A DNA stretch of 64,000 nt from contig JAUPSS010000003.1 in NCBI GenBank assembly GCA_040285825.1, forward strand, positions 3,596,001 through 3,660,000, given 5' to 3'. The notes under the pieces are model-generated. The model saw only the letters and a list, made by a program, of their open reading frames with translations. It made no database searches and was not told the DNA's origin. Below, piece by piece: positions 47,893 to 59,970 of this stretch. A program made the translations under genes and the position numbers. The stretch's first letter is position 1, and every line of letters starts with the position of its first letter. This stretch comes from Eukaryota sp. TZLM1-RC. Its lineage: Eukaryota; Metamonada: BaSk clade.

Positions 47893-50450
47893 CTTTTTTT
47901 TTGAAATGTATTTATTTATTAGAAAACTTATAAATCAACATCTAAATAATCCATCTCCCAAAACAAAACAACTAAATGCAACTCTCTTATAGTGAGATTC
48001 AAGAGAAAGCAATGCATCAGAAACCATTTTCAACATCCGCGTAAGAATAGAAAATACAATTCTATTTTGCCAAAACAATCTGTTGAAATTTTTGTTTGTT
48101 CTTCTCTTTACAATCATTTCAAAATCTGCCAAAAAGCGTATAGCCGTGGGAGCAAATGAGCCAAAAAGAGAAAATTCAAATGTATACAAATTGTATTTTG
48201 CATGCTGTTGGCTGGACAATTTTGGATAAAGCCTTATTGTATTTTTTGATTCTGAAATTTCCAGCATTTGAAAGTGGATTATTGAATTTCAAAATTAGCA
48301 AGCCTTTCATTTGAGGCATTACAAGGATCAACAGACATTACATCCAGTAAAATGAAAGTTCCATCTAATCCAGGTATTATGACATCACCTCTATCGTTCT
48401 CATGAAAATCATCTTCAGTATCGAACAGATTTGACAACAGAGGTTCCAAAAAGGATTCAATTCTATAAGACTTACACATACAATATAATTGGTCTCTAAC
48501 ATTATCGTGAACCTTGCTTCTAAAAGTAATAAAGTGTTTACAATTTAACAAATGAGTAATCGTAATTTTTCGAGAACATTTACAAATAAAATTGCGAGGT
48601 AAATTATCAGGCCAGATAAAGGAACGAAATTTGATATTCAAAGTCCAAGCAGAATCAATCAAGAGAGTGCCATAAACTTGAGGAATTGTTGTTACTAAGG
48701 CAGAAGAAGTACTATCACACATATCTTGTAAAAGATTTCTAAACGCGGACTTCTTTTTCTTGGCCAAGCTTAGTTTAACATCAAAATTTAAGTTGTCAGA
48801 AATCTTTAACAATTTTTGTTGAAGCTTTTACAGCAAAACTGCAAATTAAAAAGAGATCGTTTTGGAATTTCTTGAATTGATTGGGAAAAACATTTGGTCC
48901 ATATTTGTGGTGGAACCCTGTTGAGTTCACAAGATAACTCATTCAAAAATGGACTGCAACTTGGAACTAACAAATGAGAATCTTCATGAAATCTACGAGA
49001 AAATTCATAAATATAATTCTTGCCTCCATCCAAAAATGCTGATTGACACAAAATAGAAGATTTTTAAATCCAATACCACCAAAATTTGCTGCCGAAAATA
49101 AGTGATTTTTCAACATTCCTGTTTCTACATCCAATAAATCAGCAAAATATTCTGTTCTCAATGAATTAAAGGAACGACAAAAATTTAATGCTATGGATGG
49201 AGCACAACTCAAAATGTGGGTTATTCTTCCAGTATAGCAAATTTTAAGCATAAAAACTTTAATTTCTTTTTCTAAATCTAAGGAAGAAATTGAATCAAGT
49301 TCAATTTTCATTTTTCCCAAAATAATGTGTAATTCATTCTGAATTTGAGGCACATTTTCTAACCAACAACCAAAAAACTTCACAGCATCACTACTATAAT
49401 TAGTAAAAGGGACAGCAAAATCATTAATCACAAAATCCTGAGCAGAAGAGCCAATCAGAAGGCATTTGCTCGCATTAAAATGAAGCACAATATTGTCATA
49501 TGAATCGGCAATTTCTTGAGCAACCAATTGTAGTAAATCAAATGAACCAATCAGGGATATTTCATCCATATAAGAAACTATCTTTAGGGAAGGGTATTTT
49601 TGCTTAATGATATCCAAAAATTTGTGAATAGCTAAACAAAACAATAAAGGTCCTAAAGGATCACCTTGTTTTACACCACAAAATGATTTTAAACCAAAAG
49701 AATTAAATATTAATCTGATTCTTTACCATAAAAGTGGTGTAAAAAAACTTCAGAGCTCAGGAAAATCAGGTTTAATTACTTCAAAAATTTCTTTTCGGTT
49801 TACAGAATTAAAAGCATTTTCAAAGTCGAGATTAAAAATAATATTATTATTATCTGAATAAGAAAAAAAGTCAGAAACAAGAGCAGCAACAGAAGTACCA
49901 TCAATTGTGTTTATTCCAAATTGATAAGAATTTAAAAATGTAGAAGCTTTGTCTTTGACACGAGCAAAGACAATCGATGCCAACAAACGGAACAAAGATT
50001 CACCAACGGCAATGGGGCGTATACCATCAGGTATAATTCCATTACCTAGCTTTACTAAAGCAATCAATCGTGCAGCTAATAATTCAAATTGAGGATCAAT
50101 TTTCAAAACAATTAATTGTTGAAAATAATTGGCAAGATCATCAGCAATTTCAGTGCCACTGGAACACCCTATTTTCAACAAATCAAAAGAAATTCCAGAT
50201 CGGCCTGCAGCTTTTCCTTTTGGTAGTTTGAAATTGCTTTGAAAAGTTCAATTGCGGAAATTGGATTTTCGATCCAAAAAGGATAAACATCAGGCTTGCT
50301 ACACTTGAAACTGTCTTGAGGATGCAACTTTTGAAGTTTTTTCAAGAGTTTCAGAAGTTGCATCAGCCAAAGAAGAGGAAAACAAGGACTGTTTTGCAGC
50401 TCCATAACGACCACGTAAGCACAATTTTCGGATAACTTTTGATTTTCCAA
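47893..50450 (-). pseudogene. LINE G (RT plus C-terminal knuckle and nuclease-like domain)
   Basis: This is the longest LINE in the window. On the minus strand: 50181-49750 has IALVKLGNGIIPDGIRPIAVG, RT motif 1 (split: ALVKLGNGI, GIRPIAVGE), and motif A FNLDFENAFNSVNR. After a break, GVKQGDPLGPLLFCLAI is motif B. 49644-48967 has motif C SYMDEISLIG with Glu for the second Asp, and LHFNASKCLL. 49051-48279 has CQSAFLDGGKNYIYEF, CKCSRKITITHLLNCK, LEPLLSNLF, RGDVIIPG, FILLDVMS. 48267-47935 is the C-terminus. It is split by several frameshifts. The 3' end is followed by an A run (T run on the + strand at 47893). Confidence 0.85.
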
Positions 50451-51154
50451 TTTTTTTCATTCCAAAATTTTTTTTACAACATCTTTTGTTTTTTCTTGCA
50501 AAATATTTTTAGGATGAAAAATTACACTTGTTGTTTTTTAATTCAGAAGTGAAAGTTCGCATTTCCATTGAAAAAGGAATTGTATTGGCGGGACTAATTT
50601 CCACTGGAATCTGAAGTGGTCGTCGAACAGTGGCAGCAGCTTTTCAATTGGTACAAAACAAATGTTCGACCATTTTTTGGGCAGAATTTAATTCAATTTC
50701 TTTTTTTGAAGAAATTACTTTTGAGATATCGGTTGGTATGTAATTGCTCAAAATTACTGTCGCTTTCCGATGTAGGAGCTCAGAAAGTTCTTCAAGATTT
50801 CAATGACTACTGACAATGTGTTGCCAAAAGTAGGTACAAGATTCACCGTGTGCCTGTGATTTCACTACACTAAAGTGACATTTATAGTGACTGGAAGTAT
50901 CTGCAACATTTTTGGTGAGGTAGAAAGAGTTGGACCTAGGTAAGTGTGTGAAGTAGGCAGAACAAATGTCTTTCTTGTCTGTCATATCTTTTAAAAGAAG
51001 ATCGAATAGACTGAGAAGTCATATATTGCACAGTTGTGTTAGTCTTGAATAGTATTTATAGTTTATTTGTATAGTTTATTAGTATTCCGCCTATTAGTTT
51101 AAGAAGAGAGAATACAGTTCCTCTTCGTAATAAATTTCATTACTTTTCTACTGT
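50451..51154. other. Unassigned; possible LINE G upstream part and family F 5' end
   Basis: A minus frame at 50985-50800 with HYKCHF and scattered His/Cys could be a zinc finger upstream of LINE G, as R2-type LINEs have, but this is weak. 51020-51154 probably contains the 5' LTR of family F, but its limits could not be fixed. Confidence 0.25.
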
Positions 51155-54100
51155 ATGTCTAACATTAACGAGCAAAGACCATCAATACGTATTGGGTCGT
51201 CCCCGGCTCAACGCAGGATCCATGAGGAAGAGACTGGTCTCTCTTCCTCACCACTAACCACAGACCCAGCTACCGTGCCTTCTTCTTCAGTAGAAGCTTC
51301 TGCGCTTCCTGAAGCCACTCCTCCTGAGGGTTCTACCCCAAGGGAAGACAGTTCCTTTCCAGAGGATTCCGTTCCAATGGAAGGAAGCTCCCCTCCTCGG
51401 GATTCCGTTCCTGTGGAAGGAGACAACCCTTTTAAGGATTCTATTCCTTCGGAAGGAAGAAGCCCTTCGTTAGTCTCCTACGACGACGAAGATGCTGAGG
51501 ATTCCGTTGCTCCTCCCCCTCCTTCGCAATTGAGGGCATCTGAAGTCCCACCTTCTCCCCTCTCTGAAAGAGGTTCTGAAGTACCACCTTCACCTTCTAC
51601 TCAAAACAGAGAGACTGTTCAACCTTCTCTCGCTGCAAAGGAAGGATTGGAAGATCAACCCTCTTCCTCCCTTACAAAGGCCATTGAAGTACCATCTTCA
51701 TCCCTTCCATCCAGTTCTGAGGTTCCACCCTCTCACTCTCAACAGCTCCTCCCTCCAGTTCCAACTGTTAGGAGGAATATTCAAAATCCTGCTGTTCCAA
51801 CTTCAGGATCTCCTCTAACTTCAACAGTAAGTGGAGTTAATAATCTGTCTGTTTCCCCTTTCCAGGCTAGTGATTCCATTCCTAGCTCTTCGAACCTTCC
51901 TTCGTATCTTTCTGAAGAGCAAAGGAAAAGGTACGAACAAATCTTTCAGATTTAGTAGAGTACGAGGAACCTCCCAAGGAATTCTCCCCTTTACCTCAAC
52001 ACCAGGTCCCTCTTACGGCACCTCCATCCGAAATTGACAGAATTCCTGGTGAGGTCTCTAAAGAATATGTAGAGCGTTTTCTTCAAGAAGAACGAAACTG
52101 GGAACACAGAAAAAGACTGGATAGAAAGATTGAAGCTAGAAGAGGAACATCCTCTACACCTGCTCAACCTACCCCTTCTCAAGCTAGCTCCTATGCTAGT
52201 TCAAGTGTTCATCGTGGTGCTTCCCGTCAGCACAATCCTTATGCCCGTTATAGGGATCCGCAAGTAATTCCAGAAGACCCTGAAGCCATCCCTCCCACGG
52301 AGATGAGCAACGGGCGTCCTCCTTTCTTCGGTCCTAGAGTCGAAAATGACCTAGGATTATGGATCACTCCAAGGATTGGTCCATATCTCTTCGACGAAAA
52401 AATTACCCCAGAGAGCACGAGACACAATCCAGTACCCACTCACGACCCTAGACCCGGAGTTAGGTTCATGAGAACTACTCGAGAAGGAGTATTCAGACGC
52501 TTCGCTGGAGATGAAGATAACCTCTTCATAAATGCCTACAACCCTTGCCCCTATCCTAGGTTCAGCCCTGGGTACAACGCATCTCTCGATATCCTTATCG
52601 ACAGAGATTATAGAACAGGGTGGTGATTTATCGAAACCACATATGGTGAAAGACTCTTCCTTTACGACAAACGTCCTGACCATATAGCTTCATATTGCGG
52701 TCCTGACCACAGAAGATCAGGTAAACTTCAAAGAGCTCTCCAGCTCGTCACTATTTTCCCTGGATGTATAGAATCCAGGATGTTAAAATGGGTCATGGTA
52801 AAAGGTCGCATTGAAAAGACACGCTTGGTTCAACCAGCGATCTCTTCATATCAGGTCCCAGCCCAGATTGAAGAGACAGAACCTTCTCCTCAACCCCAAC
52901 CTCAACAGAGTGAAGCTCCATCTTCCTTCGCTCAACCTCCCGAATCATCACAACGTCCTATGGAAACTGATTCATTTTCTACCACGGAAACCCCTAATCC
53001 CAACCAATCTGCTAGGGAACAAGCCGACGACGACGTCATCACTGTGAGCAGTGAATCACCCACCCCCATCACATCTTCTGATGCAGTACCTGCTCCCATC
53101 ACTCCCGTTAGTCGAGCTCCTCAACCCCAACCTACACCTTCCACGACAGGTTCAACAACCTCCATTTCCTCACATCAATCACCCTTCTTGGGCACATACG
53201 AAAGTAGCCTTCTCCTTTCTTCAATGATTGGATCAAGAGATCGAGATGACAGACGTAAAGACCGTCCAAAACGTCCATATCGTGAAGCTTCCGATTTGAG
53301 AGATGCTGATAAACTTCTAAAGTTTGTCAACAAATTCATTCTCTGGAGTCGTACCGACCGAGTCCTAAGAGAAACGAGAGGTAACGTTGAGGATCCAGCC
53401 CAGATAGCTCTAGCCAACGAAGTTGCCAGACTACGTGAAGAATTAGAGCTAGCTAGAGAAGGTTCCCAACCATCGATCGATGAGTATTTTGGTAACATCA
53501 CTGGAGAACCAGTTCACGAATGGGACTTGTTCCGTCAAGCCATGAGGATCAACCCCCGAGGCCTCGCTGAATGTGTCACCCCTGAGGTGCTAAATGCGCT
53601 AAGATATCAAGGTGCTCACCTAGCTATCTCTTCTCCCATGGTCCCTACCTCAAGAGACGAACGCATCATTTGGGCTCAAATTCTAAGAAGAACCCAATTC
53701 AGCAGACTGGATGAGGCTAATCGAGCTCTCCGCGCAACTAACATGGACTGGTCGGAAAGAGATTATGGCAATAGATGGATTGACTTCATGGTCAACATTG
53801 GCAGAGTTTTGACTCGCTCTACTGCCATCCAAGAGTTTAGGGGCATCTCTCAACAATTGAGAACATTCTCCATAAGCTCCACTTCTCCAGCTGACAGACT
53901 TTCAGACTGGGTAGTTGCTACTCATGTCCTAGAAAGCGTAGGAATTATCCCTATCAGAGACAGACTCCTCAGGATCTGGTCCTCTCCCTCTCACTACTCA
54001 TCTGATGGCCACACCCTTGGCGAATTCTTTAGTGTTCTTCAAATTGAATACGAGAATTTTTGTAACGCCAGATCGTTCATGGAACAGCTAAACCATGTCG

Positions 54101-54267
54101 ATTTCACCTATCAGAACCAAATAAATCACCAGCAGGCCTCTCGCCGACCTCCCATGGTCGTTCCCTCCCCACCTGACATTCCCAGACCACGAGGTTCTGG
54201 TCCAGGTAAACGCCCCAAACAAAGTAAGAGAGGAGGAAGCCTAAAACAATCGTTTTCCCAGGATTAG
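51155..54267 (+). pseudogene. Gypsy family F gag (frameshift and one stop)
   Basis: It starts MSNINEQRPSIRIG. The first 250 residues are Ser/Pro/Glu-rich with imperfect repeats of the type EDSVPMEGSSPPRDSVPVEG. After a frame change near 51950 the protein continues (DRIPGEVSKEYVERFLQEER) to one TGA at 52624-52626 and on, in the same phase, into 52780-54267. That part has the capsid-like region GEPVHEWDLFRQAMRINP and ILRRTQFSRLDEANRALR, homologous to family B and D gag, and a basic C-terminus (GPGKRPKQSKRGGSLKQ). No zinc knuckle is present before the junction at 54267. Total size near 1030 aa is close to family B gag. Confidence 0.75.
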
Positions 54268-56092
54268 CGACATTTTAGAGTTTCTAAGTAGAGCTAATTA
54301 TATAGCAGTCTAGATTTACCTAAGGCATTTTGGCAGCTCAAAATTGCAGAAAAGGATATTGATAAAACTACCGTATCAATTCCTGGGATGTCGATCAGTT
54401 TTAAAAGGGCTTGTTTTGGTTTGAAGAACGTTCCTGCAGTCTTCCAAAACATGATGATGGAAATTTTTGATTCCGAAGGTGTATTTATATATATCGATGA
54501 TATTATAATAGTAGCTTCAACCTTGGATGAATTTCTATCAAGAGTAGGTACGGTCCTAGAACGCGCCAAACGTTTTAGAGTTAACCTGGGCCTACCCAAG
54601 TGTAGCTTTACCACTTGCAAACATGAAATAAAAATTCTAGGTAGTATTTTTGTAAACAAAACCCGTTATATAGATGAATCTAGGATCAAGGGACTGATCA
54701 ACCTACCCAAACCCAGGACATTACCTGAAGTTAGGAGTTTTATAGGTTCAATCAATTATATACGTGACTGGTTGCCAAATTGTCTGATTTGATAGAACCA
54801 ATCAACAAATTAACCAGAAACAAACCGTCAAAAATCAAGTGGACTTCTGATCATGACGAGGCTTCTGGTAAGATTATAAATCTTATTAAAGCAAATATCC
54901 CTCTTGAATTGCCCTCAGAAGACAAGCATATTTTAATAAGTGCTGACGCGTCCGATGTGGCTGTAGGTGGAGTAATATGGCAAGAAGCTAACCCACCTAA
55001 AGATCCTACGACACCGCTAATTAAGAGAAAGGTTGTACCTATTGCCTTCTTTAGCAGATTATTATCAACTTCACAAAAGAATTGGTCTGTACTTCAGAAA
55101 GAATTGTATGCAATTTTACTAATTCTCACTGACAGTAGTTTAGAGAATTATTTAATTTCGAGGAAATTAACTATATTCACTGATCATAGAAACTTAGCAT
55201 ACCTTATATCAGCTGCTGAAAAGAACAGAATTGTGAAAAGGTGGCTACCAATATTGTCAGAATTCAATTTTGATGTAGTTCACACTGCAGGCGAGGAGAA
55301 TTATTGGGCAGACATGTTGTCTAGATTGGTTGATATCAAACCCAAAACCCCTCGAGTCCAACAAGTGAGAAACTTGGCACCTCACAGAGTTGAAGAACAA
55401 TTACCCTATTTAAATTTATTAACTAGAGTTAATTTGTTAAGGGATGATATTACTCAACCGTCCACAATTGAGCTACCCACGATTAATAGCTTATCTGCCT
55501 TAAAAGAAGCAGTTGAGGATACTAAATTTGATTTATTTGACACTTGGATCTCAAAGATTAGGCAAGAACAACTTATAGATGTTGATTCAAACCCTGACTA
55601 TTTCAAAGATTACAAATATAATTCTGATATTCAATTGTATACCAACAATCGTGGGAAGATTGTTATCCCAGATAGTTTAGAGAAGCAGACCTTAACTATC
55701 ATTCATGGACATGCAAATGTTGGCCATCCTAGTGTGACGGCTAGCGTAAAGAAATTACTCAATAGTAATTACTTTTGGCCCGACATGCGCAAAGACATGA
55801 TTAATCATATTAAGAGATGCCCAGCATGTCAAAGGACGGCACATGTGCCTAAAAATGTTATTGAATCATCTGGTTCTCTTTGGGCTGATCGACCTTTTGC
55901 ACGATTAAATGCAGACAATTTTGGACCATTACAACAAGATGATAATGGATTCAAATATTTAATAGTTTTTGTAGATTCGTTCACTAGGTATACCATCATT
56001 TGCCCTGTGAAGGAATTGAATGCAGTGGAGGCAACCAATCACCTCCTATGGAGTGTAGTATCAATTTTTGGTATCCCACTGTTGATTCATAG
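54268..56092 (+). pseudogene. Family B pol fragment fused to family F gag (copy 4)
   Basis: From CCCAGGATTAGCGAC onward the sequence is family B RT in + orientation. Motif A is broken by a 1-nt deletion (near 54305). SFKRACFGLKNVPAVFQ and YIDDIIIVAS are intact in 54388-54792; a 1-nt deletion at about 54780 shifts frame. 54780-56092 carries RNase H (SADASDVAVGGVI, FTDHRNLAYL), the H2C2 finger and the first DDE Asp (LNADNFGPL). It ends at LLIHS just before the second Asp, where a LINE G fragment starts. Here the RNase H-integrase link, broken in copy 2, is intact. Confidence 0.85.
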
Positions 56093-56417
56093 TGAAATTG
56101 AATCAAGTTCAATTTTCATTTTTTCCAAAATAACTTGCAATTCATTCTGAATTTGAGGCACGTTTCCTAACCAACAACCAAGGAACTTAAAAGCATCACT
56201 ACTATAATTAGTAGAAGGGACAATAGAATCGTTTATCACGAGATTTTGAGCAGAAGAGCCAATCAGAAGGCATTTGCTCGCATTAAGATGAAGCCCAATA
56301 TTTTCATATGAATCGGGAATTTTTGAGCAACCAATTCTAGTAAATCAAATGAACCAATCGAGGATATATCATCCATATAAGCAACTATTTTTATAGAAGG
56401 GTATTTTTGCTTAATGG
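56093..56417 (-). pseudogene. LINE G fragment
   Basis: On the minus strand this repeats, with differences, the segment of LINE G at about 49270-49600, between motif C and the thumb (for example the stretch AAAATACCCTTC and the LHLNASKCLLIGSSAQ coding part). It joins family B copy 4 at a short shared CATAGTGA/GTGAAATT stretch, and ends at 56417. Confidence 0.7.
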
Positions 56418-57091
56418 CCAGAATTCGTTATATTTTAGCTGAGTACTATGGGCAAGATATAGTGAAAGCAAGAAGTGCATTTCCACAGGATTTTGAAAAC
56501 TTTGTTTATGGTGAAAGAGTTTATACTTTAAGAACTACCTTTGAGCAACAAAAGTTAAACAAAACATTGAGTTATCTTGATCACTTAAGACACAAGCCTG
56601 AACAGTTTCGACAATTTCTAACTGATGGCTTCAATAGACCACCTGAGTATATGGCCCCAGCAAAGTGTGCCAATTTTGAGAATAAATTGAAATTCAATTA
56701 TGAAAAAACATATCAATCGTTTTATTAATGTTTATTTTGAAAAACCAGATGTGCAAAATGTGTTGACAGAGATGCACAAGCTGGGTGGATACTGAACGCC
56801 ATTATCTACAATTATTTCACTTCAGAGATTTAGGCTTCGTCAATTCAAAAACTTGTTTTTAGTTGAAAATAGAGATTGCTTGAGTTCTTTGGTTTATCAT
56901 CCTTTAAATGTTGCAGATCCTCTGAATGATGAATTTTTCGATTTATGTGAACAACATGATATAAGAAATAATGATCGTAGCTACATCTTTGAAGGTCTTA
57001 TTGAGACATTTACTGGTCAAATTGAGAATTTGGTCAATGACGAGAATTTAGTTAATAACATATTTCCAGTGGATATTCATTTTGTTGCAGA
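56418..57091 (+). CDS. Unidentified protein fragment(s), cut by the family D-related array
   Basis: 56414-56728 encodes 104 aa (ARIRYILAEYYGQDIVKAR, LDHLRHKPEQFRQFL), then a stop, and 56853-57091 encodes about 80 aa in another frame (EFFDLCEQHDIRNNDRSYIFE, GLIETFTGQIENLV, ending FPVDIHFVA). The second frame continues after the array: one CAGA removed, it reads on at 59971 for about 20 more codons to a TAA at about 60030. No family is recognised. Normal amino-acid composition and read-through across the insertion suggest a real gene or transposon protein. Confidence 0.45.
57088..57091 (+). repeat. 4-bp target duplication of the family D-related array (left)
   Basis: CAGA here and at 59967-59970. 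Confidence 0.8.
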
Positions 57092-57186
57092 AGTTGACGC
57101 CCTAGGGCTTATATGTTATGATTAGAAAATAAATCAACTTTTCCTTATTATCTTTATCTCAACCACTTTTGCAACCTAAGGCAACA
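57092..57186 (+). repeat. Array LTR E1 (95 bp)
   Basis: It ends GCAACCTAAGGCAACA. The first base is A where the other two LTRs have T. Confidence 0.85.
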
Positions 57187-58502
57187 ATAATTATTGGCCA
57201 TATTAGGTTATAGGTATACCACTTTGTTATAACACAGCTTTTCTACAGAGGATATCTTCAGCAGATATCAAGTCAGTCCTTTTCAGCCAAAACACTGACA
57301 CCGTTAAAACTAACATGCAAAAACATAAAAGGTGTGCAATTAGCATACAAACAGTAGTAGTAGGAGTAGTAAAGACCAGTAAAGTCGAGGACTCGGGCTC
57401 GAGACCACCCTCCGCCCCTCCTCAAAGAAAAACGATGGAAACAGGCACGGAACCACCTCCCACCTCTTCCAAATCAAAATAATGGAAACAGGCACGGAAC
57501 CACCTCCCGCCTCTTCCAAATCCAACCTAATGCCACAAAAGGTTTCAGGAACGGGACCACACCCCTCCTCACCAAAAACGCGAATGTTGGTTCAAGTCCT
57601 GAAAATTTGACTAGTCCTTCAAGGATATGAAGAACTTCAGTCCATTTTAGACGAACTGGATGACGAAGAGAAAGAACTTCGCCAACAAATCGTGAAGGAT
57701 GCGGAGGCTCACCTCGAACCTACAGATTACTGTTTGTTTGAGCGGCTCCCTTCCTTATGGAAGCAAATTTCAAAGACAGAAAGATGACTCCAGTGATGGA
57801 TTCTACAAACTCCTCACAAGGACACAAAGCTTTACCTCGAATCAATTGACTTTTATCCATTCGAGCAGCTCCCTTCCTTACGGAGCCAAACACGAGAAAA
57901 GTCGACCAAATACGAGGTAACGAGTAGAAACTCCACCTCCACTATTATTGTACTACAATGCAAAGATACGGTCCTTGCTCCTCTGATATTTCTAGTCGTA
58001 AAGCCCGTACTTTAACAACAAAAGACGCCACCTTCAGGTCTCTGAAGTTTCTTACTTTGTTTACTGTTGTTTTTGATCCAACATAAACCCTGCATAATCA
58101 TCAACGAATCCATTCGTCGATTCCATGATACCTTTACTAAACGACACCACCACGTTTCTCGTTTACGAAAAAGGGAAGCAGCAGAGCATCTTTATGTAGC
58201 GACTAAAACATACACAACAAAGTATTCAAACACACAGATCTTGAAACGAGGCCCTTTTCAGTTATTGCTTACTACTTTATACTAACATTGTTCTGGGAGA
58301 GCCATAGTACATCAATTGTCGATCTTGAAAATGTGAATCCCAGTGTTTGTGTGAATCCCAATCATTAGAAAGATAATTGTAAACAATAGCAAACATTAGA
58401 ATTTAGTATTTAGTTCTTAGTTTTTATAGTTATTTAGTTATTTGTTATAGTTTTGTTTCATATTCATATAAGCTGATTTATTTTGAAAAAGGGAAGAAGC
58501 AG
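57187..58502 (+). mobile_element. Internal unit E1 (nonautonomous)
   Basis: It begins ATAATTATTGGCC. It contains a local duplication of about 42 bp (GGAAACAGGCACGGAACC boxes near 57432 and 57482) that unit 2 lacks. Gag remnants include the HLEPTDYCLFERLPSLW type sequence near 57700, broken by a stop. A 72-aa frame at 58067-58285 (HDTFTKRHHHVSRLRK) is unrecognised. Confidence 0.7.
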
Positions 58503-58597
58503 TGTTGACGCCCTAGGGCTTATATGTTATGATTAGAAAATAAATCAACTTTTCCTCATTATCTTTATTTCAACCATTTTTGCAACCTAAGGCAACA
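58503..58597 (+). repeat. Array LTR E2 (95 bp)
   Basis: It begins TGTTGACGCCCTAGGGC and is shared by units 1 and 2. Confidence 0.85.
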
Positions 58598-59871
58598 ATA
58601 ATTATTGGACATATTAGGTTATAGGTATACCACTTTGTTATAACACAGCTTTTCTACAGAGGATATCTTCAGCAGATATCAAGTCAGTCCTTTTCAGCCA
58701 AAACACTGACACCGTTAAAACTAACATGCAGGAACATAACAGGTATGCAATAAGCATACAAACAGTAGTAGTAGGAGAAATAGTAAAGACCAGTAAAGTC
58801 GAGGACTCGGGCTCGAGACCACCCTCCGCCCCTCCTCAAAGAAAAACGATGGAACAGGCACGGAACCACCTCCCGCCTCTTCCAAATCCAACCTAATGCC
58901 ACAAAAGGTTTCAGGAACGGGACCACACCCCTCCTCACAAAAAAAAACGCGAATGTTGGTTCAAGTCCTGAAAATTCGACTAGTCCTTCAAGGATATGAA
59001 GAACTTCAGTCCATTTTAGACGAACTGGATGACGAAGAGAAAGAACTTCGCCAACAAATCGTGAAGGATGCAAAGGCTCACCTCGAACCTACAGATTACT
59101 GTTTGTTTGAGCAGCTCCCTTCCTTATGGAACCAAATTTCAAAGACAGAAAGATGACTCCAGTGATGGATTCTACAAACTCCTCACAAGGACACGAAGCT
59201 TTACCTCGAATCAATTGACTTTTATCCATTCGAGCAGCTCCCTTCCTTACGGAGCCAAACACGAGAAAAGTCGACCAAATACGAGGTTACGAGTAGAAAC
59301 TCCACCTCCACTATTATTGTACTACAATGCAAAAATACGGTCCTTGCTCCTCTGATATTTTTAGTCGTAAAGCCCGTACTTTAACAACAAAAGACGCCAC
59401 CTTCAGGTCTCTGAAGTTTCTTACTTTGTTTACTGTTGTTTTTGATCCAACATAAACCCTGCATAATCATCAACGAATCCATTCTTCGATTCCATGATAC
59501 CTTTACTAAACGACACCACCACGTTTCTCGTTTACGAAAAAGGGAAGCAGCAGAGCATCTTTATGTAGCGACTAAAACATACACAACAAAGTATTCAAAC
59601 ACACAGATCTTGAAACGAGGCCCTTTTCAGTTATTGCTTACTACTTTATACTAACATTGTTCTGGGAGAGCCATAGTACATCAATTGTCGATCTTGAAAA
59701 TGTGAAACCCAGTGTTTGTGTGAATCCCAATCACTAGAAAGATAATTGTAAACAATAGCAAACATTAGAATTTAGTATTTAGTTCTTAGTTTTTATAGTT
59801 ATTTAGTTATTTGTTATAGTTTTGTTTCATATTCATATAAGCTGATTTATTTTGAAAAAGGGAAGAAGCAG
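58598..59871 (+). mobile_element. Internal unit E2 (nonautonomous)
   Basis: The frame 58896-59156 (86 aa) encodes GYEELQSILDELDDEEKEL and AHLEPTDYCLFEQLPSLW, homologous to family D gag near 37795-37935 (AYLEPTDFCLFEQPPPLW). The same 72-aa frame as in unit 1 recurs at 59436-59654. Nothing else is coding with confidence. Confidence 0.7.
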
Positions 59872-59966
59872 TGTTGGCGCCCTTGGGCTTATATGTTATG
59901 ATTAGAAAATAAATCAACTTTTCCTCATTATCTTTATCTCAACCACTTTTGCAACCTAAGGCAACA
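59872..59966 (+). repeat. Array LTR E3 (95 bp)
   Basis: It begins TGTTGGCGCCCTTGGGC, closer to the family D form at this point; it is followed by CAGA. Confidence 0.85.
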
Positions 59967-59970
59967 CAGA

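Larger units (their letters stand above)
57092..59966 (+). mobile_element. LTR-sharing tandem array of a deleted family D derivative (3 LTRs, 2 units)
   Basis: Three 95-bp LTRs (57092-57186, 58503-58597, 59872-59966) alternate with two internal units. Each unit has the ATAATTATTGGC motif inside the 5' LTR, a remnant of family D gag, an unrelated middle, and the GAAAAAGGGAAGAAGCAG tract before the next LTR. The whole is flanked by CAGA. No protease, RT or integrase is present. LTR termini TGTTG/CAACA and the start GCCCTAGGGCTTATAT are like family D LTRs. Confidence 0.85.

Noticed and set aside
51208-51426. 72-aa minus frame in the family F gag
   Set aside because: It is an antisense shadow of the Ser/Pro/Glu repeat region.
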